From: Verrucomicrobium sp. BvORR106
GTDB taxonomy: Bacteria; Verrucomicrobiota; Verrucomicrobiia; Verrucomicrobiales; Verrucomicrobiaceae
Length of the DNA stretch: 64,000 nucleotides
Reading direction: 5' to 3'
Assembly (NCBI RefSeq): GCF_000739655.1
Contig: NZ_BATR01000171.1
Location: 1-64,000, forward strand
The notes below the pieces were generated by a model. It had not been told where the DNA came from. It saw nothing but the letters and a program-made list of their open reading frames with translations, and did no database searches. This document shows, piece after piece, positions 43,548-51,655 of the stretch (positions within the stretch are counted from its first letter, which is position 1; every line of letters starts with the position of its first letter). Both the position numbers and the translations under genes were made by a program.

Positions 43548-44114
43548 ATGGCTTCGACACCCGTCATCAACCTCCGCAAAGGACACGCTGTTCGTTACAA
43601 CAACGACGTGTGCCTCGTCACCGGCACCGAACTCAAGACGCCGCCGCGCATGGCGTCGTACGTGCAGATGTCGATCCGTAGCATCACTACCGGCAAAGTT
43701 CACAACCTGCGCATGACCTCCAACGAGTCCCTGGACTCCGTGGTGCTCAACAAGGATGCGCACGAGTACAGCTACAAGGACGGCGACGGTTACCACTTCC
43801 TCCACCCGGAAACTTTCGAAGACGTGACCTTGGGTGAAGACCTCGTGAAGGACGTGAAGGAGTACCTCATGGAAGGTCAGAAATATCTGATCATCTTCAC
43901 AGACGACGTGGTCGCCGGCATTGAACTTCCGCCTTCGCTCATCATGAACGTGGCCGAGGCTCCTGAAGGCGTGAAGGGCGACTCCGCCAACAACGTGTAC
44001 AAGGCCGCAGTCATGGAAACCGGTCTCTCCGTGCAGGTGCCGCTGTTCATCAACTCCGGTGACAAGATCAGCGTCAAGACAGAAGACGGCTCCTACCTCG
44101 GCCGCGCCAACTAA
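43548..44114 (+). CDS. efp: translation elongation factor P
   Basis: The protein has 188 residues with three OB-like domains: KOW N-domain NLRKGHAVRYNNDVCLV, middle domain RMTSNESLDSVVL and EYSYKDGDGYHFLHPETFEDV, and the C-terminal block GDSANNVYKAAVMETGLSVQVPLFINSGDKI. EF-P rescues ribosomes stalled at polyproline. The tip loop, usually PGKG with a modified Lys, reads ELKTPPRMAS with Arg34 at the tip. This is closer to the Arg-type or EfpL-like factors, and it ends YLGRAN like EfpL. No epmA, epmB or earP gene is near. A strong terminator follows. Confidence 0.93.
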   Translation: MASTPVINLRKGHAVRYNNDVCLVTGTELKTPPRMASYVQMSIRSITTGKVHNLRMTSNESLDSVVLNKDAHEYSYKDGDGYHFLHPETFEDVTLGEDLVKDVKEYLMEGQKYLIIFTDDVVAGIELPPSLIMNVAEAPEGVKGDSANNVYKAAVMETGLSVQVPLFINSGDKISVKTEDGSYLGRAN

Positions 44115-44150
44115 GGCTGGGGGCGGCTTCCGCTTCCTACAGATTCAAAG

Positions 44151-44188
44151 AAAAGGCAGCGCGGAATCCGCGCTGCCTTTTCTCTTTT
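44151..44188. terminator. terminator after efp
   Basis: AAAAGGCAGCGCGG-AAT-CCGCGCTGCCTTTT makes a 14-bp stem (44151-44181) followed by CTCTTTTT. The A-run on the left lets it work for both strands, so it may also end transcripts of the convergent VOC gene. Confidence 0.93.
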
Positions 44189-44245
44189 TCAGGAGGGATG
44201 TTCGTTGGAATTGTTTCCACTAACCTCCCTGTGCATCCCGACGGC

Positions 44246-44617
44246 TCAGGCCATGCTGTGCAGGCCGACCACGTTCCCCTCGGAATCCTGGAAAATGCCG
44301 ATGAAGCCGTGAGGCGGGATGTCCGTACGGCCCTTCAGCACGGTACCGCCGGCCGCAGGGATGCGGGAAAGCACTCCGTCCAGGTCGCCCTCCACGTTGA
44401 GATAGATGATGGTGCCGCCCGCGCCGGGCTTCATCTCCTTCATCTTCGTGAGCGAGCCGCCCACCCCTTTCATGGGATCGTAGGGGAAGATGGCCATAGG
44501 AAGGGAGGCGCCTGCCACTTCCTCAAGCTTCTCATTGAGGATGGCCTCATAAAACGCCTTGGCGCGAGGGAGATCATCAACAGCGAGTTCGAACCAGTTC
44601 AGGACATTGTCTTTCAT
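44246..44617 (-). CDS. VOC-superfamily (glyoxalase-like) protein
   Basis: The protein has 123 residues. Two beta-alpha-beta-beta-beta halves are visible: WFELAVDDLPRAKAFYEAILN at the start, and IIYLNVEGDLDGVLSRIPAAGGTVL...GFIGIFQDSEGNVVGLHS at the end. This is typical of small VOC proteins of the YaeR / PhnB-like sort that bind a metal or a small ligand. The substrate is unknown. The WYL regulator gene lies upstream on the same strand (132 bp gap), a common pairing that suggests regulation by it. Confidence 0.88.
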   Translation of the reverse strand: MKDNVLNWFELAVDDLPRAKAFYEAILNEKLEEVAGASLPMAIFPYDPMKGVGGSLTKMKEMKPGAGGTIIYLNVEGDLDGVLSRIPAAGGTVLKGRTDIPPHGFIGIFQDSEGNVVGLHSMA

Positions 44618-44749
44618 GATGTGTTTTGGGTAGGTGGATTGAAGGTTTTTTGAGTTGTTGTCCGGATCTGCCGGAGAACGATCCCATCAAACCACACCCT
44701 CATGACAACCCTATGTCAGGAGCCTTTTACAATTTCAGGTCCAGTGAGC

Positions 44750-45700
44750 TTATGGAGCATATTGAGTCGCCAGATCGAGGGCCATGCGATGCAGGCGCAC
44801 GCGAAGATCCGGCGGCTCCACCACCTCAGCTTCTGTGCCAAAGCCCAGCAGCCACGTTGAAAGCCAGGTCAGGCATGGCACCAAAATCTCCACCTCCATC
44901 CAGCCTTCCCTCACCCGGCTGGGCACCATGCTGGCACATCGCATCTCTCGCTTGACCCGCTCCATCCCAGACAAAGAGAAGCGAGCTCGCACCGGAGTGA
45001 GCTCGTGACGCGTGATCGCCTCCGCAAAGAACTCCTTCACCGAAAAGCCATCATGACCGTCAAAGGTGTCCGGCGTGACTTCCCAACGGGAAATCCGGTC
45101 CAACCGGAAATCGCGGAAGTCCTGGCGCATGCGGCAGTAGGCAATGAGGTGCCAGTGCCGGGCATAGTACATGAGCCCCAGCGGCTCCACCTGCCGGGCA
45201 GTCACTTCTCCACGGGCCCCGGCATTGTAGTGCAACACGGCACACCGTTTGCGCACCACCGCCTGCTGCAGAGGCATGAGGCAGTCGGGTCGCTCCGCCT
45301 TTTCATCCTGCGGGCTCAGCCACACTCCCACAGCAGGTTGGAGGCGATTCAGGAAATCATGCCGTTCTTTGGGCAGGACAGACTTTACCTTCAGCAGTGC
45401 TGAGCGCAGAGCCGAACGGAGGGATTCATCCGCCACTTGCTCGGTCACCTCGCCACTCACAAACAGCGCCGCAGCCTCCTCCTCCGTAAACATGACAGGA
45501 GGCATGTGATAACCCCGCATGAGGCTGTATCCCACGCCGGCTTCGGCGACGATCGGCACCCCCGCCTCTCCCAGCGCTGCCAGATCGCGATAGACCGTCC
45601 GCACGCTGATCTCAAAGTGATCCGCCACCCGCTCAGCGGTGATCACCCGATGCGTCTGCAAGAGCAGGATCATGCCAGTAAGTCGGTCGATGCGGTTCAT
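44750..45700 (-). CDS. WYL-domain transcriptional regulator (YafY-like)
   Basis: The protein has 316 residues. The N-terminal HTH_11 winged helix is clear (IDRLTGMILLLQTHRVITAERVADHFEISVRTVYRDLAAL). A WYL domain around residues 140-220 has EPLGLMYYARHWHLIAYC and DFRDFRLDRI. The C-terminal WCX-like extension ends RVRLHRMALDLATQYAP. WYL regulators respond to nucleotide or nucleic-acid ligands and often control a neighbour; here the VOC gene just downstream is the obvious candidate. The 450-bp region upstream contains a pair of inverted hairpins. Confidence 0.9.
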   Translation of the reverse strand: MNRIDRLTGMILLLQTHRVITAERVADHFEISVRTVYRDLAALGEAGVPIVAEAGVGYSLMRGYHMPPVMFTEEEAAALFVSGEVTEQVADESLRSALRSALLKVKSVLPKERHDFLNRLQPAVGVWLSPQDEKAERPDCLMPLQQAVVRKRCAVLHYNAGARGEVTARQVEPLGLMYYARHWHLIAYCRMRQDFRDFRLDRISRWEVTPDTFDGHDGFSVKEFFAEAITRHELTPVRARFSLSGMERVKREMRCASMVPSRVREGWMEVEILVPCLTWLSTWLLGFGTEAEVVEPPDLRVRLHRMALDLATQYAP

Positions 45701-46087
45701 AGGAAAGCGACCGGACAGCTAGCACAGTTCTATTGAACAGCAATGTCGATACCAAAAGATCGCTATCAGGCTCAGGTAGTCCCCTGCCCATGCTCGTCAG
45801 GATGAGAGTCTGATGTGCCCGATGCCGATTCAATGTCGAAATACCACAAGAGCCAAGGAGCGGCGGTTTGTGCTTGCACAACCGCCGGTGGTTGCCGGAG
45901 GAAGCATGCTTTCAAGCAAGATGGCGGCTAGGCCTCACAAGATGGAGGATAGTGGACAGTCAAGCGCTCCGATTTCCCCTCGGCGGTTGTGCAAGCACAA
46001 ACCGCCGCACCTTGAGGGTGTCCGCGCTTGTGATCTGGGTGAGAAAGTTTCCCGTCGCTTCTTAATGCCCCCTGCAGTTAAAGGATC
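45701..46087. other. intergenic region with an inverted hairpin pair
   Basis: No gene is supported. The promoter of the WYL gene must lie near its right end of transcription start (about 45.7-45.8 kb). Two 27-bp hairpins lie at 45861-45887 and 45981-46007. The remaining sequence has no feature that I can name. Confidence 0.6.
45861..46007. repeat. inverted pair of 27-bp hairpins
   Basis: Each copy pairs CGGCGGTT-(T)-GTGC with GCAC-AACCGCCG around a 2-nt loop and has one bulged base. The right copy (45981-46007) is the exact reverse complement of the left copy (45861-45887), so each can fold alone or they can pair across 93 bp. This resembles the mirror layout at 33.1-33.4 kb in architecture but not in sequence. 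Confidence 0.85.
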
Positions 46088-46120
46088 AAAAAAACCGGCC
46101 ACCCGAGATGGGTGGCCGGT
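46088..46120 (-). terminator. rho-independent terminator of the tyrosine autokinase gene
   Basis: On the minus strand ACCGGCCACCC pairs with GGGTGGCCGGT around a 5-nt loop (46094-46120), followed by TTTTTTT. It lies 33 bp after the stop codon of the autokinase gene. Confidence 0.95.
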
Positions 46121-46152
46121 CTGGCAAGAGATTCCAGAATGTAGCAGGAAGC

Positions 46153-48336
46153 TTAGGCGTTGCTCTTGGTCTGCCCCTTGGAGCCACCCACAGAGTAGTA
46201 GCTGGCGTAGTTGTAGTAAGTGTACTCCTTGAGGTTCGAAGCCGAACGGTTCAGGATGACGCCACCCACATTGACCTGACGGTCATAGAGCAGATCCATA
46301 GCCTTTGCACTGAGACGGGCCATGGTGGAGGAGAGGCGCACCACGAAGAGCACGGTGTCGAGCTTCGGCGCAAAGCTGGCCGTGTCATCCGCCACCAGCA
46401 CCGGAGCGCTGTCAAAGATCACGTAGTCGTACTCGTCACCCATTTCCTTGAGCACCTCTTCCGTCAGGCGGGAGAGGAACAGCTCGGAGGTCTGGTCGAA
46501 CACTTCCCCACGTGGAAGGACGTGCAGCCCCTTCGTGCCGCTCTCGAGCACCGCATCACGCCAGTGCACGCCGGCTGTCAGCACGTTGCTGAAGCCTGGA
46601 GCCACCGGCAGCTTGAAGAGCTCATTCACGCCGCCGCGGCGAAGGTCACCGTCCACCAGCAGCACCCGGGAGCCACCCAGAGCCATGGTGATGGCCAGGT
46701 TGGACACCGTGGTCGTCTTGCCTTCGTTGGGCACAGCACTGGTCACGAGGATCAGCTTCGGCGGGCGACCATCCTTCCAGTTCTTAAAGAGAATCGAGGA
46801 ACGCAGGTTGCGGAAGGCTTCCGCGTAGAGGTGGCGGTCATCGTTCGGACGGATGAGCGTCACATCACCACGGCTGCGCTGCTCGGGCACCTGACCAACA
46901 ATGGGCTCGCTCGGGAAGAGGGCCTGGAACTCACTGAAGGAGTTCATGCGGTCGTCAAGACGGTCGAAGAGCAGCAGGATGATGGAACCCGCGGCCAAGC
47001 CAATGGCCAACGCCACCAACAGGGGGATCACCAGTTCAAGCTGCACCTTTTGGGCATCCGCCGGGCGCTCCATGATGGCGACAAGGTCCGTCGTCAGGGA
47101 GGTGTTGGAATTCACACGAGCCAGCGCCTGATCCCACTTTTCCTTGTCCTCCTTGACCAGCTCAAGGCGGGTCTTCAGCGACTGGTGAGTCACGATCTTG
47201 GCATTCGCTTCACGAGCCTTGTTCTCCCAGATCTTCACCTGGTCATTAAGGTTGTCGATCTTGGTCTTGATGCCGTCGATGCGGCGCTGCCACTCTTCCA
47301 CGCTGGCATCCTTATGGATTCCGATCAGGGAGCTTTGAGTCTGCAGTTTGGTATCAACCTCTTTCACCACTGGGTGCTCAGGGCGGAAGGTCTTGAGCAA
47401 CTGATCACGCTCCTTGAGGAGCAGGTTGTAGTCCGCCAGGGCCTTCAGATACTCCTGTTCAGACCGCGAGAGCCCCGTGAAGAGCTCCGTACCCGTGGGG
47501 ATCTCCAGCTTGGCCACACCACCGTCCCCAGATGCTGGAGCGGAAGTTGCTGCGGCAGGCGCGCCGCCAGGAGCAGTACCCTGACGATCCTTGTTCTTCA
47601 GGTAGTTGTCCAAGCCCATCTTCTCCATCAGCTTGAGCTCCGTCTCATACACGTTGAGGCTCTGCTTCAGCTGGGCAAGGTAAAGGGCGGACTGGTTCCG
47701 ATCCCCTTCAAAGATGACGACGTCGTTGTCTTTCAGAAAGGTCTCCAGGTCGCTCTGAGCTTCCTTCACCTTCTTTTCACTCTGGAGCACCTGCTCCACG
47801 ATCCGGTTCATCACCGTCGTGCTGGAGTCTTCGATCATCTCCTTGCGGAAAGCGATGTACTGGTCCAGCAGCGCCGTCGCAAAGACCTTCACATACTCAC
47901 GCTCTTTACCAGTGGCAATGACGTTGAGGATCGAGGAGCCCTTTGTTTGAACAACGCGAATATCCACGTCGATCTCTGCCAGTTCCGCGTGCGTCGTGCG
48001 CACGACCAACAGGGCACGCTTGCGCAGTTCAGGGCCGTTCAGGATTTCAATCTGCGTGCCGTAGAACTCCGCCAAGTTGAAATTGACCAGCGTGCTGGAA
48101 TTCTGGGATGCATTCGCATTGACCATGGTGCCTGCGTGAATGCGGCCGATGGTCCGGAACTCGACTGGCTTGCCCGTGATTCGCAGCGTTTGCACACAAA
48201 GCGCAATGGCAGCAGTAAGGAGCAAGAACCACCAACGGCGGCGGAGCAGGATCTTGTACCGCTGAAACTTCGCCGAGGTCTCGTGAAACCGGTTGAGCGA
48301 ACTAGCAGGGTTCTGGAGGTTGTCGTAGGATTCCAT
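46153..48336 (-). CDS. Wzc-like exopolysaccharide co-polymerase / tyrosine autokinase
   Basis: The protein has 727 residues. TM1 (WWFLLLTAAIALCVQTL) is near 35-52 and TM2 (LLVALAIGLAAGSIILLLF) near 440-460. Between them is a periplasmic Wzz-type region with long coiled coils. The cytoplasmic BY-kinase domain has Walker A VPNEGKTTT near 533, A' LLVDGDLRRG near 560 and Walker B YVIFDSAPVL near 640. The C-terminal Tyr cluster EYTYYNYASYYSVGG is the autophosphorylation tail. BY-kinases set chain length and drive export cycles of exopolysaccharide. It follows the exporter gene in the same direction but is separated from it by a terminator-like hairpin. Confidence 0.93.
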   Translation of the reverse strand: MESYDNLQNPASSLNRFHETSAKFQRYKILLRRRWWFLLLTAAIALCVQTLRITGKPVEFRTIGRIHAGTMVNANASQNSSTLVNFNLAEFYGTQIEILNGPELRKRALLVVRTTHAELAEIDVDIRVVQTKGSSILNVIATGKEREYVKVFATALLDQYIAFRKEMIEDSSTTVMNRIVEQVLQSEKKVKEAQSDLETFLKDNDVVIFEGDRNQSALYLAQLKQSLNVYETELKLMEKMGLDNYLKNKDRQGTAPGGAPAAATSAPASGDGGVAKLEIPTGTELFTGLSRSEQEYLKALADYNLLLKERDQLLKTFRPEHPVVKEVDTKLQTQSSLIGIHKDASVEEWQRRIDGIKTKIDNLNDQVKIWENKAREANAKIVTHQSLKTRLELVKEDKEKWDQALARVNSNTSLTTDLVAIMERPADAQKVQLELVIPLLVALAIGLAAGSIILLLFDRLDDRMNSFSEFQALFPSEPIVGQVPEQRSRGDVTLIRPNDDRHLYAEAFRNLRSSILFKNWKDGRPPKLILVTSAVPNEGKTTTVSNLAITMALGGSRVLLVDGDLRRGGVNELFKLPVAPGFSNVLTAGVHWRDAVLESGTKGLHVLPRGEVFDQTSELFLSRLTEEVLKEMGDEYDYVIFDSAPVLVADDTASFAPKLDTVLFVVRLSSTMARLSAKAMDLLYDRQVNVGGVILNRSASNLKEYTYYNYASYYSVGGSKGQTKSNA

Positions 48337-48450
48337 ACTTTGGATCTGACTGATGGATGGCAGTGGGGAGTTTACCCGCCCGGAAGGCGATTAGGAAGTA
48401 TTTTTTACTATGTACCTACGGCTCCCGAATTTGTGCCGATGGCGTTTACG

Positions 48451-48483
48451 AAAAAGCTCCCGTTCCAGATCTGGAAGGGAGCT
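48451..48483 (-). terminator. terminator or attenuator between exporter and kinase genes
   Basis: On the minus strand AGCTCCC-TTCCAG...CTGGAA-C-GGGAGCT (48483-48455) is a strong stem with one bulge, followed by TTTTT. It lies 42 bp after the exporter stop codon and about 115 bp before the kinase start. It can end or limit read-through into the kinase gene. Confidence 0.8.
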
Positions 48484-48524
48484 ATGGTGACTTCTTTTGT
48501 AGAAAGACAGTCCAAAATCCGAAC

Positions 48525-49286
48525 TCAAAAGTTGATGAGTTTTTCGTCAACGATGATGACATCGTTGGGGCGAATCAGGATGTCCTTTTCCAGGCGCCCC
48601 TTGGTCATCACATCATGCAGATTGATCTCATACGTGATGCTGTTCTGGCCTGGGCGCTTGCGGATCACCTTCACCTTCTTCGTCTTGGCGAACTGCGTGA
48701 AGCCGCCTGCACGAAGGATGGCCTGACTGACGGTCAACTCTTCCTCGGGGGCCAGCTCATATTTGCCCTGGCGGCCGACCTGCCCATAGATCGTGACGTA
48801 GCCCATGTCATCCGGCACCATGTTTGGACCGAACTTGCTGCGGACAGCCTTCTCCAGGGCGATGATCACGGTCGCACGCTGGAAGTACTGCTCCTCCAGC
48901 TTGGACTTCATGGAAACCGCGACCTGCTTGCACGTGCGGCCCGATGCCTTCACCAAGCCGATATAGGGAGCTTGGATATCGCCCGAATCTTGCACGTCGA
49001 GACTGAGCACCTTTTCAGGATCTTCCACGATCTTCAGACTGATGCGGTCCCCGATCATAAGGGGGCGGACATCGTCCAACGACTGCATGGACATGATGCG
49101 CGACGCTGCCACGGCAGAGTCATCCCGTGCCGGAGCCGGAGCCGATTCAGTAGGAGCCGCAGCGGCAGCAGTTTGGCGACGACTGCCGGCAGGCTGTTCA
49201 GCAGGGCGGAAGGACGGATCTTGAGCAGGGAGGTACTCGGAGGCGAACAAGGCGGCAACAACGGCCACGAGTGCTTTTTTCATCAT
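48525..49286 (-). CDS. Wza-like polysaccharide export protein
   Basis: The protein has 253 residues. The signal peptide (ALVAVVAALFASEYLPA) has no lipobox. An Ala/Pro-rich linker precedes the poly_export domain (MIGDRISLKIVEDPEKVLSLDVQDSGDIQAPYIGLVKASG). This is followed by an SLBB domain (VTIYGQVGRQGKYELAPEEELTVSQAILRAGGF) and the end DILIRPNDVIIVDEKLINF. Wza proteins form the envelope channel for exopolysaccharide. It lacks the C-terminal amphipathic outer-membrane helix of E. coli Wza, so the barrel protein encoded 53 bp upstream may complete the pore. Confidence 0.92.
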   Translation of the reverse strand: MMKKALVAVVAALFASEYLPAQDPSFRPAEQPAGSRRQTAAAAAPTESAPAPARDDSAVAASRIMSMQSLDDVRPLMIGDRISLKIVEDPEKVLSLDVQDSGDIQAPYIGLVKASGRTCKQVAVSMKSKLEEQYFQRATVIIALEKAVRSKFGPNMVPDDMGYVTIYGQVGRQGKYELAPEEELTVSQAILRAGGFTQFAKTKKVKVIRKRPGQNSITYEINLHDVMTKGRLEKDILIRPNDVIIVDEKLINF

Positions 49287-49339
49287 ACTGGGTGTGGTGA
49301 ACAGCAGTGAGACAACTACTGATAGATCGCGTTCGAGAA

Positions 49340-51229
49340 TTAGAAATTGTAGTTCACCGTCATGATCACCCGATTCTGGTCGAAGCTTTGGGTAGGGTCC
49401 TCAGCATCAGTGGTCCAGAAGCGATAGCCCAGGCCCAAATTAAGTTTGCGATTCACTGCGTAATTGAAGTCCAGAGTGAAGGCGTGTTGCTCGTAGTCGC
49501 GGCCTTCCAGATTCGAATCGGTATTGCCGTAGTGGTAGCCAAAGCCCAAGGTGACGGTGTTGGTCAGGCGGTGGCTGAGGAACGCATCGATACCCCACTG
49601 GTCGGTGTTCTCTGCGAGACGGCCGCCAGAGTCTTCAGCTTGCTCGTAGAAGGTCGCAAGGCTGATACGGCTGCCGCGCCAAGCGATGATGCCCATCCCG
49701 TAGGTGATGTAGTCCGCGGTGATGAAGTTGGACGTCGTGTTGAGGGAGGACTCATGCCCGAAGGAGAGCTGATGGGCAATCCGGGAGTTGAGTTGGTTGA
49801 AGAGCGTGACGTTGTAGTAGTAGTCGCTCAGGTCGTTGCCGTCGAAGGTGTGACCGTTTTCAAAGTCATCATCCGCCTGCTTCTGAATCTGCTGGGCAGC
49901 GAGGAGATCAGACAACTGCTGACGCTGCTCGGTGTAAGCCGCGGACTGGGCCTTGGCTTGAGCGGGGTCGCTGATCGAGGGAAGCGTGGCGGCAGCATTG
50001 GCATCCAAGGCGGCAAGTTGCGCCTGGGTGGACAAGATGTCCGCATCGCTGACCGAGCGGGTGAAGCTCGGCGGATCGTCGAACTCAAACACCTGAACAC
50101 CGCCTGCGGCCTTCAGCATAGTGCTGCGGGTGATCGGCATCACGAAGAAAACGCCAGCGGTGGCCGTGGTGCCATCGTTCTGGAAGGTGTCTTTGTAGTT
50201 GATCCAGGAGAAGCTGCCTTCCAGACCGACCGTATAGGTACCCGAGGGCGACCAAGCAAGGGACCCTGAGATGGAGTCGATGGTGCGGTCATACCGCTCA
50301 TCTTCGTCTTCCAGAGCAAGAGAGTCGGAGTGGTTAAAGTTGATGGAGAGGCTCAACTTCGAGTTGATGGCCCAGTTCATAGCCAGACCGACATCATTCT
50401 GGAACACGCCGAAGATGTCATTGTCATCCAACGTGAACTGGTCGTTCGTGGCGGGACGCACGGAAACGCGGTCATACAGAACGAACAGGATGTCTCCCAC
50501 CTGGATGTCGAACGCCAAGGAAGATCCGGGGAGCACGTTCAGGTTGAACTCATTGCCATTGGCGGAGAGCTCAGGGTGGTCAAAATAATGGTCAATCCCG
50601 ATGCCGAGGGCCAGAGAGAGACGATTGGACTCCGTGATAGGATAGTTGGCGTCCACGTTCAGGTACGCACCAGCGATCATGTCGCTGATTTCGTCCTTGG
50701 AGGCGCGGGTAACGTTGTCGTTGTACTCAATATTGCCCCCAAAGCCGAGGCCGATGTTCACCGGACCGAGCTTGATGTTGCGCTTGCCCGCCAGGAAGGG
50801 GTCGGTGATGTAAGCCGGAGCAAAGTAGGTGCTGCTGGAGGGATAAGGACCGGCGGCACCACTGTAGTCACCCACGTTGCGGCGGGAATACCCCAAGTAA
50901 CCGGAACGCACGCTGGGAGTGCCCAATGCGCGAGAAATGTCATCCGTACCCGCACGTTCACCGAGAGCCCGCTCTTCTTCCAAAACGGCCTCCCCCGAAT
51001 ACTCCCCGCGGCTGTAGTCGTACACGCCGGAGCTTGCTGTCGGAGCACTTTCATCAACCGCACCGTTGCGGAAACTGAACGCCCGGTTGCGCAGGTCGTC
51101 AAAGAAGAGCCCCGTCTGGGATGGTGCGACGCCGCTCTGCCCGTACGCAGCGCCTCCGGCAACGGCGGAAATGACCATCGCGAGCGTAGCTAGATCTCGC
51201 GAGAATGGGGTCTTCGCTTTGAACGTCAT
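49340..51229 (-). CDS. outer-membrane beta-barrel protein of the exopolysaccharide locus
   Basis: The protein has 629 residues from the ATG at 51229. A signal peptide (LATLAMVISAVAGGAAYGQ) is followed by a periplasmic stretch. Then there are many alternating beta strands with aromatic girdles (IGLGFGGNIEYNDNVT, LALGIGIDHYFDHPE, TYTVGLEGSFSWINYKD, LNLGLGYRFWTTDAED), and the C-terminal residue is Phe (MTVNYNF), the usual BAM-recognition end. A helical Gln/Ala-rich insertion lies near residue 400-430. It is first in the row barrel-exporter-kinase and probably forms the outer-membrane exit for the polymer. The family is not recognised more closely. Confidence 0.82.
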   Translation of the reverse strand: MTFKAKTPFSRDLATLAMVISAVAGGAAYGQSGVAPSQTGLFFDDLRNRAFSFRNGAVDESAPTASSGVYDYSRGEYSGEAVLEEERALGERAGTDDISRALGTPSVRSGYLGYSRRNVGDYSGAAGPYPSSSTYFAPAYITDPFLAGKRNIKLGPVNIGLGFGGNIEYNDNVTRASKDEISDMIAGAYLNVDANYPITESNRLSLALGIGIDHYFDHPELSANGNEFNLNVLPGSSLAFDIQVGDILFVLYDRVSVRPATNDQFTLDDNDIFGVFQNDVGLAMNWAINSKLSLSINFNHSDSLALEDEDERYDRTIDSISGSLAWSPSGTYTVGLEGSFSWINYKDTFQNDGTTATAGVFFVMPITRSTMLKAAGGVQVFEFDDPPSFTRSVSDADILSTQAQLAALDANAAATLPSISDPAQAKAQSAAYTEQRQQLSDLLAAQQIQKQADDDFENGHTFDGNDLSDYYYNVTLFNQLNSRIAHQLSFGHESSLNTTSNFITADYITYGMGIIAWRGSRISLATFYEQAEDSGGRLAENTDQWGIDAFLSHRLTNTVTLGFGYHYGNTDSNLEGRDYEQHAFTLDFNYAVNRKLNLGLGYRFWTTDAEDPTQSFDQNRVIMTVNYNF

Positions 51230-51655
51230 ATGGAAATAAAGAAATTTGGGGTACGAACTCGTCATGCAAGCAAAGCGGCTTCGCATTGTCGAGAGTAATT
51301 CGCGACGAAAGGCAAATTTTCACGCCCTCAATTGCGCCAATTATGCCACCTGCCCCGGCAAGCCGGGAAATTTGCAGGAAAAGCTTGGAATTGAACACAA
51401 AATGAACAGCTCCGCGGCCTCCAAAATACGCAATTTTCTTAGACCCTCCGCGAGGAGCGAAGAAGTGTCATTTCCGCCACTCAAACTCTAACTGGACCTC
51501 CCGCCGGGGAGCCCGAAAACTCCGCGTATCGGGCTCCAAATGCCGGGGACGACCCCGGCGAGAAAACAGCTGGATCATGCTGGCCAGAATTCCTTTGGGG
51601 CGCCTCTTCATGAGAAGAGGATTGTGTTCAAAAGAACAGATCAGTCAATGCTCAT
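51230..51655. other. intergenic region upstream of the exopolysaccharide genes
   Basis: No gene is supported. A stem GCCGGGG-ACGA-CCCCGGC lies at 51542-51559 and a weaker one CCTCTT/AAGAGG near 51605-51620. The AT-richer 51.24-51.45 kb part should hold the promoter of the barrel-exporter genes. No clear consensus pair is seen. Confidence 0.55.

Noticed and set aside
46108-48726. Very long open frame (872 codons) on the plus strand
   Set aside because: It lies opposite the tyrosine autokinase gene, has no recognisable motif, and follows from high GC at third codon positions of the real gene.
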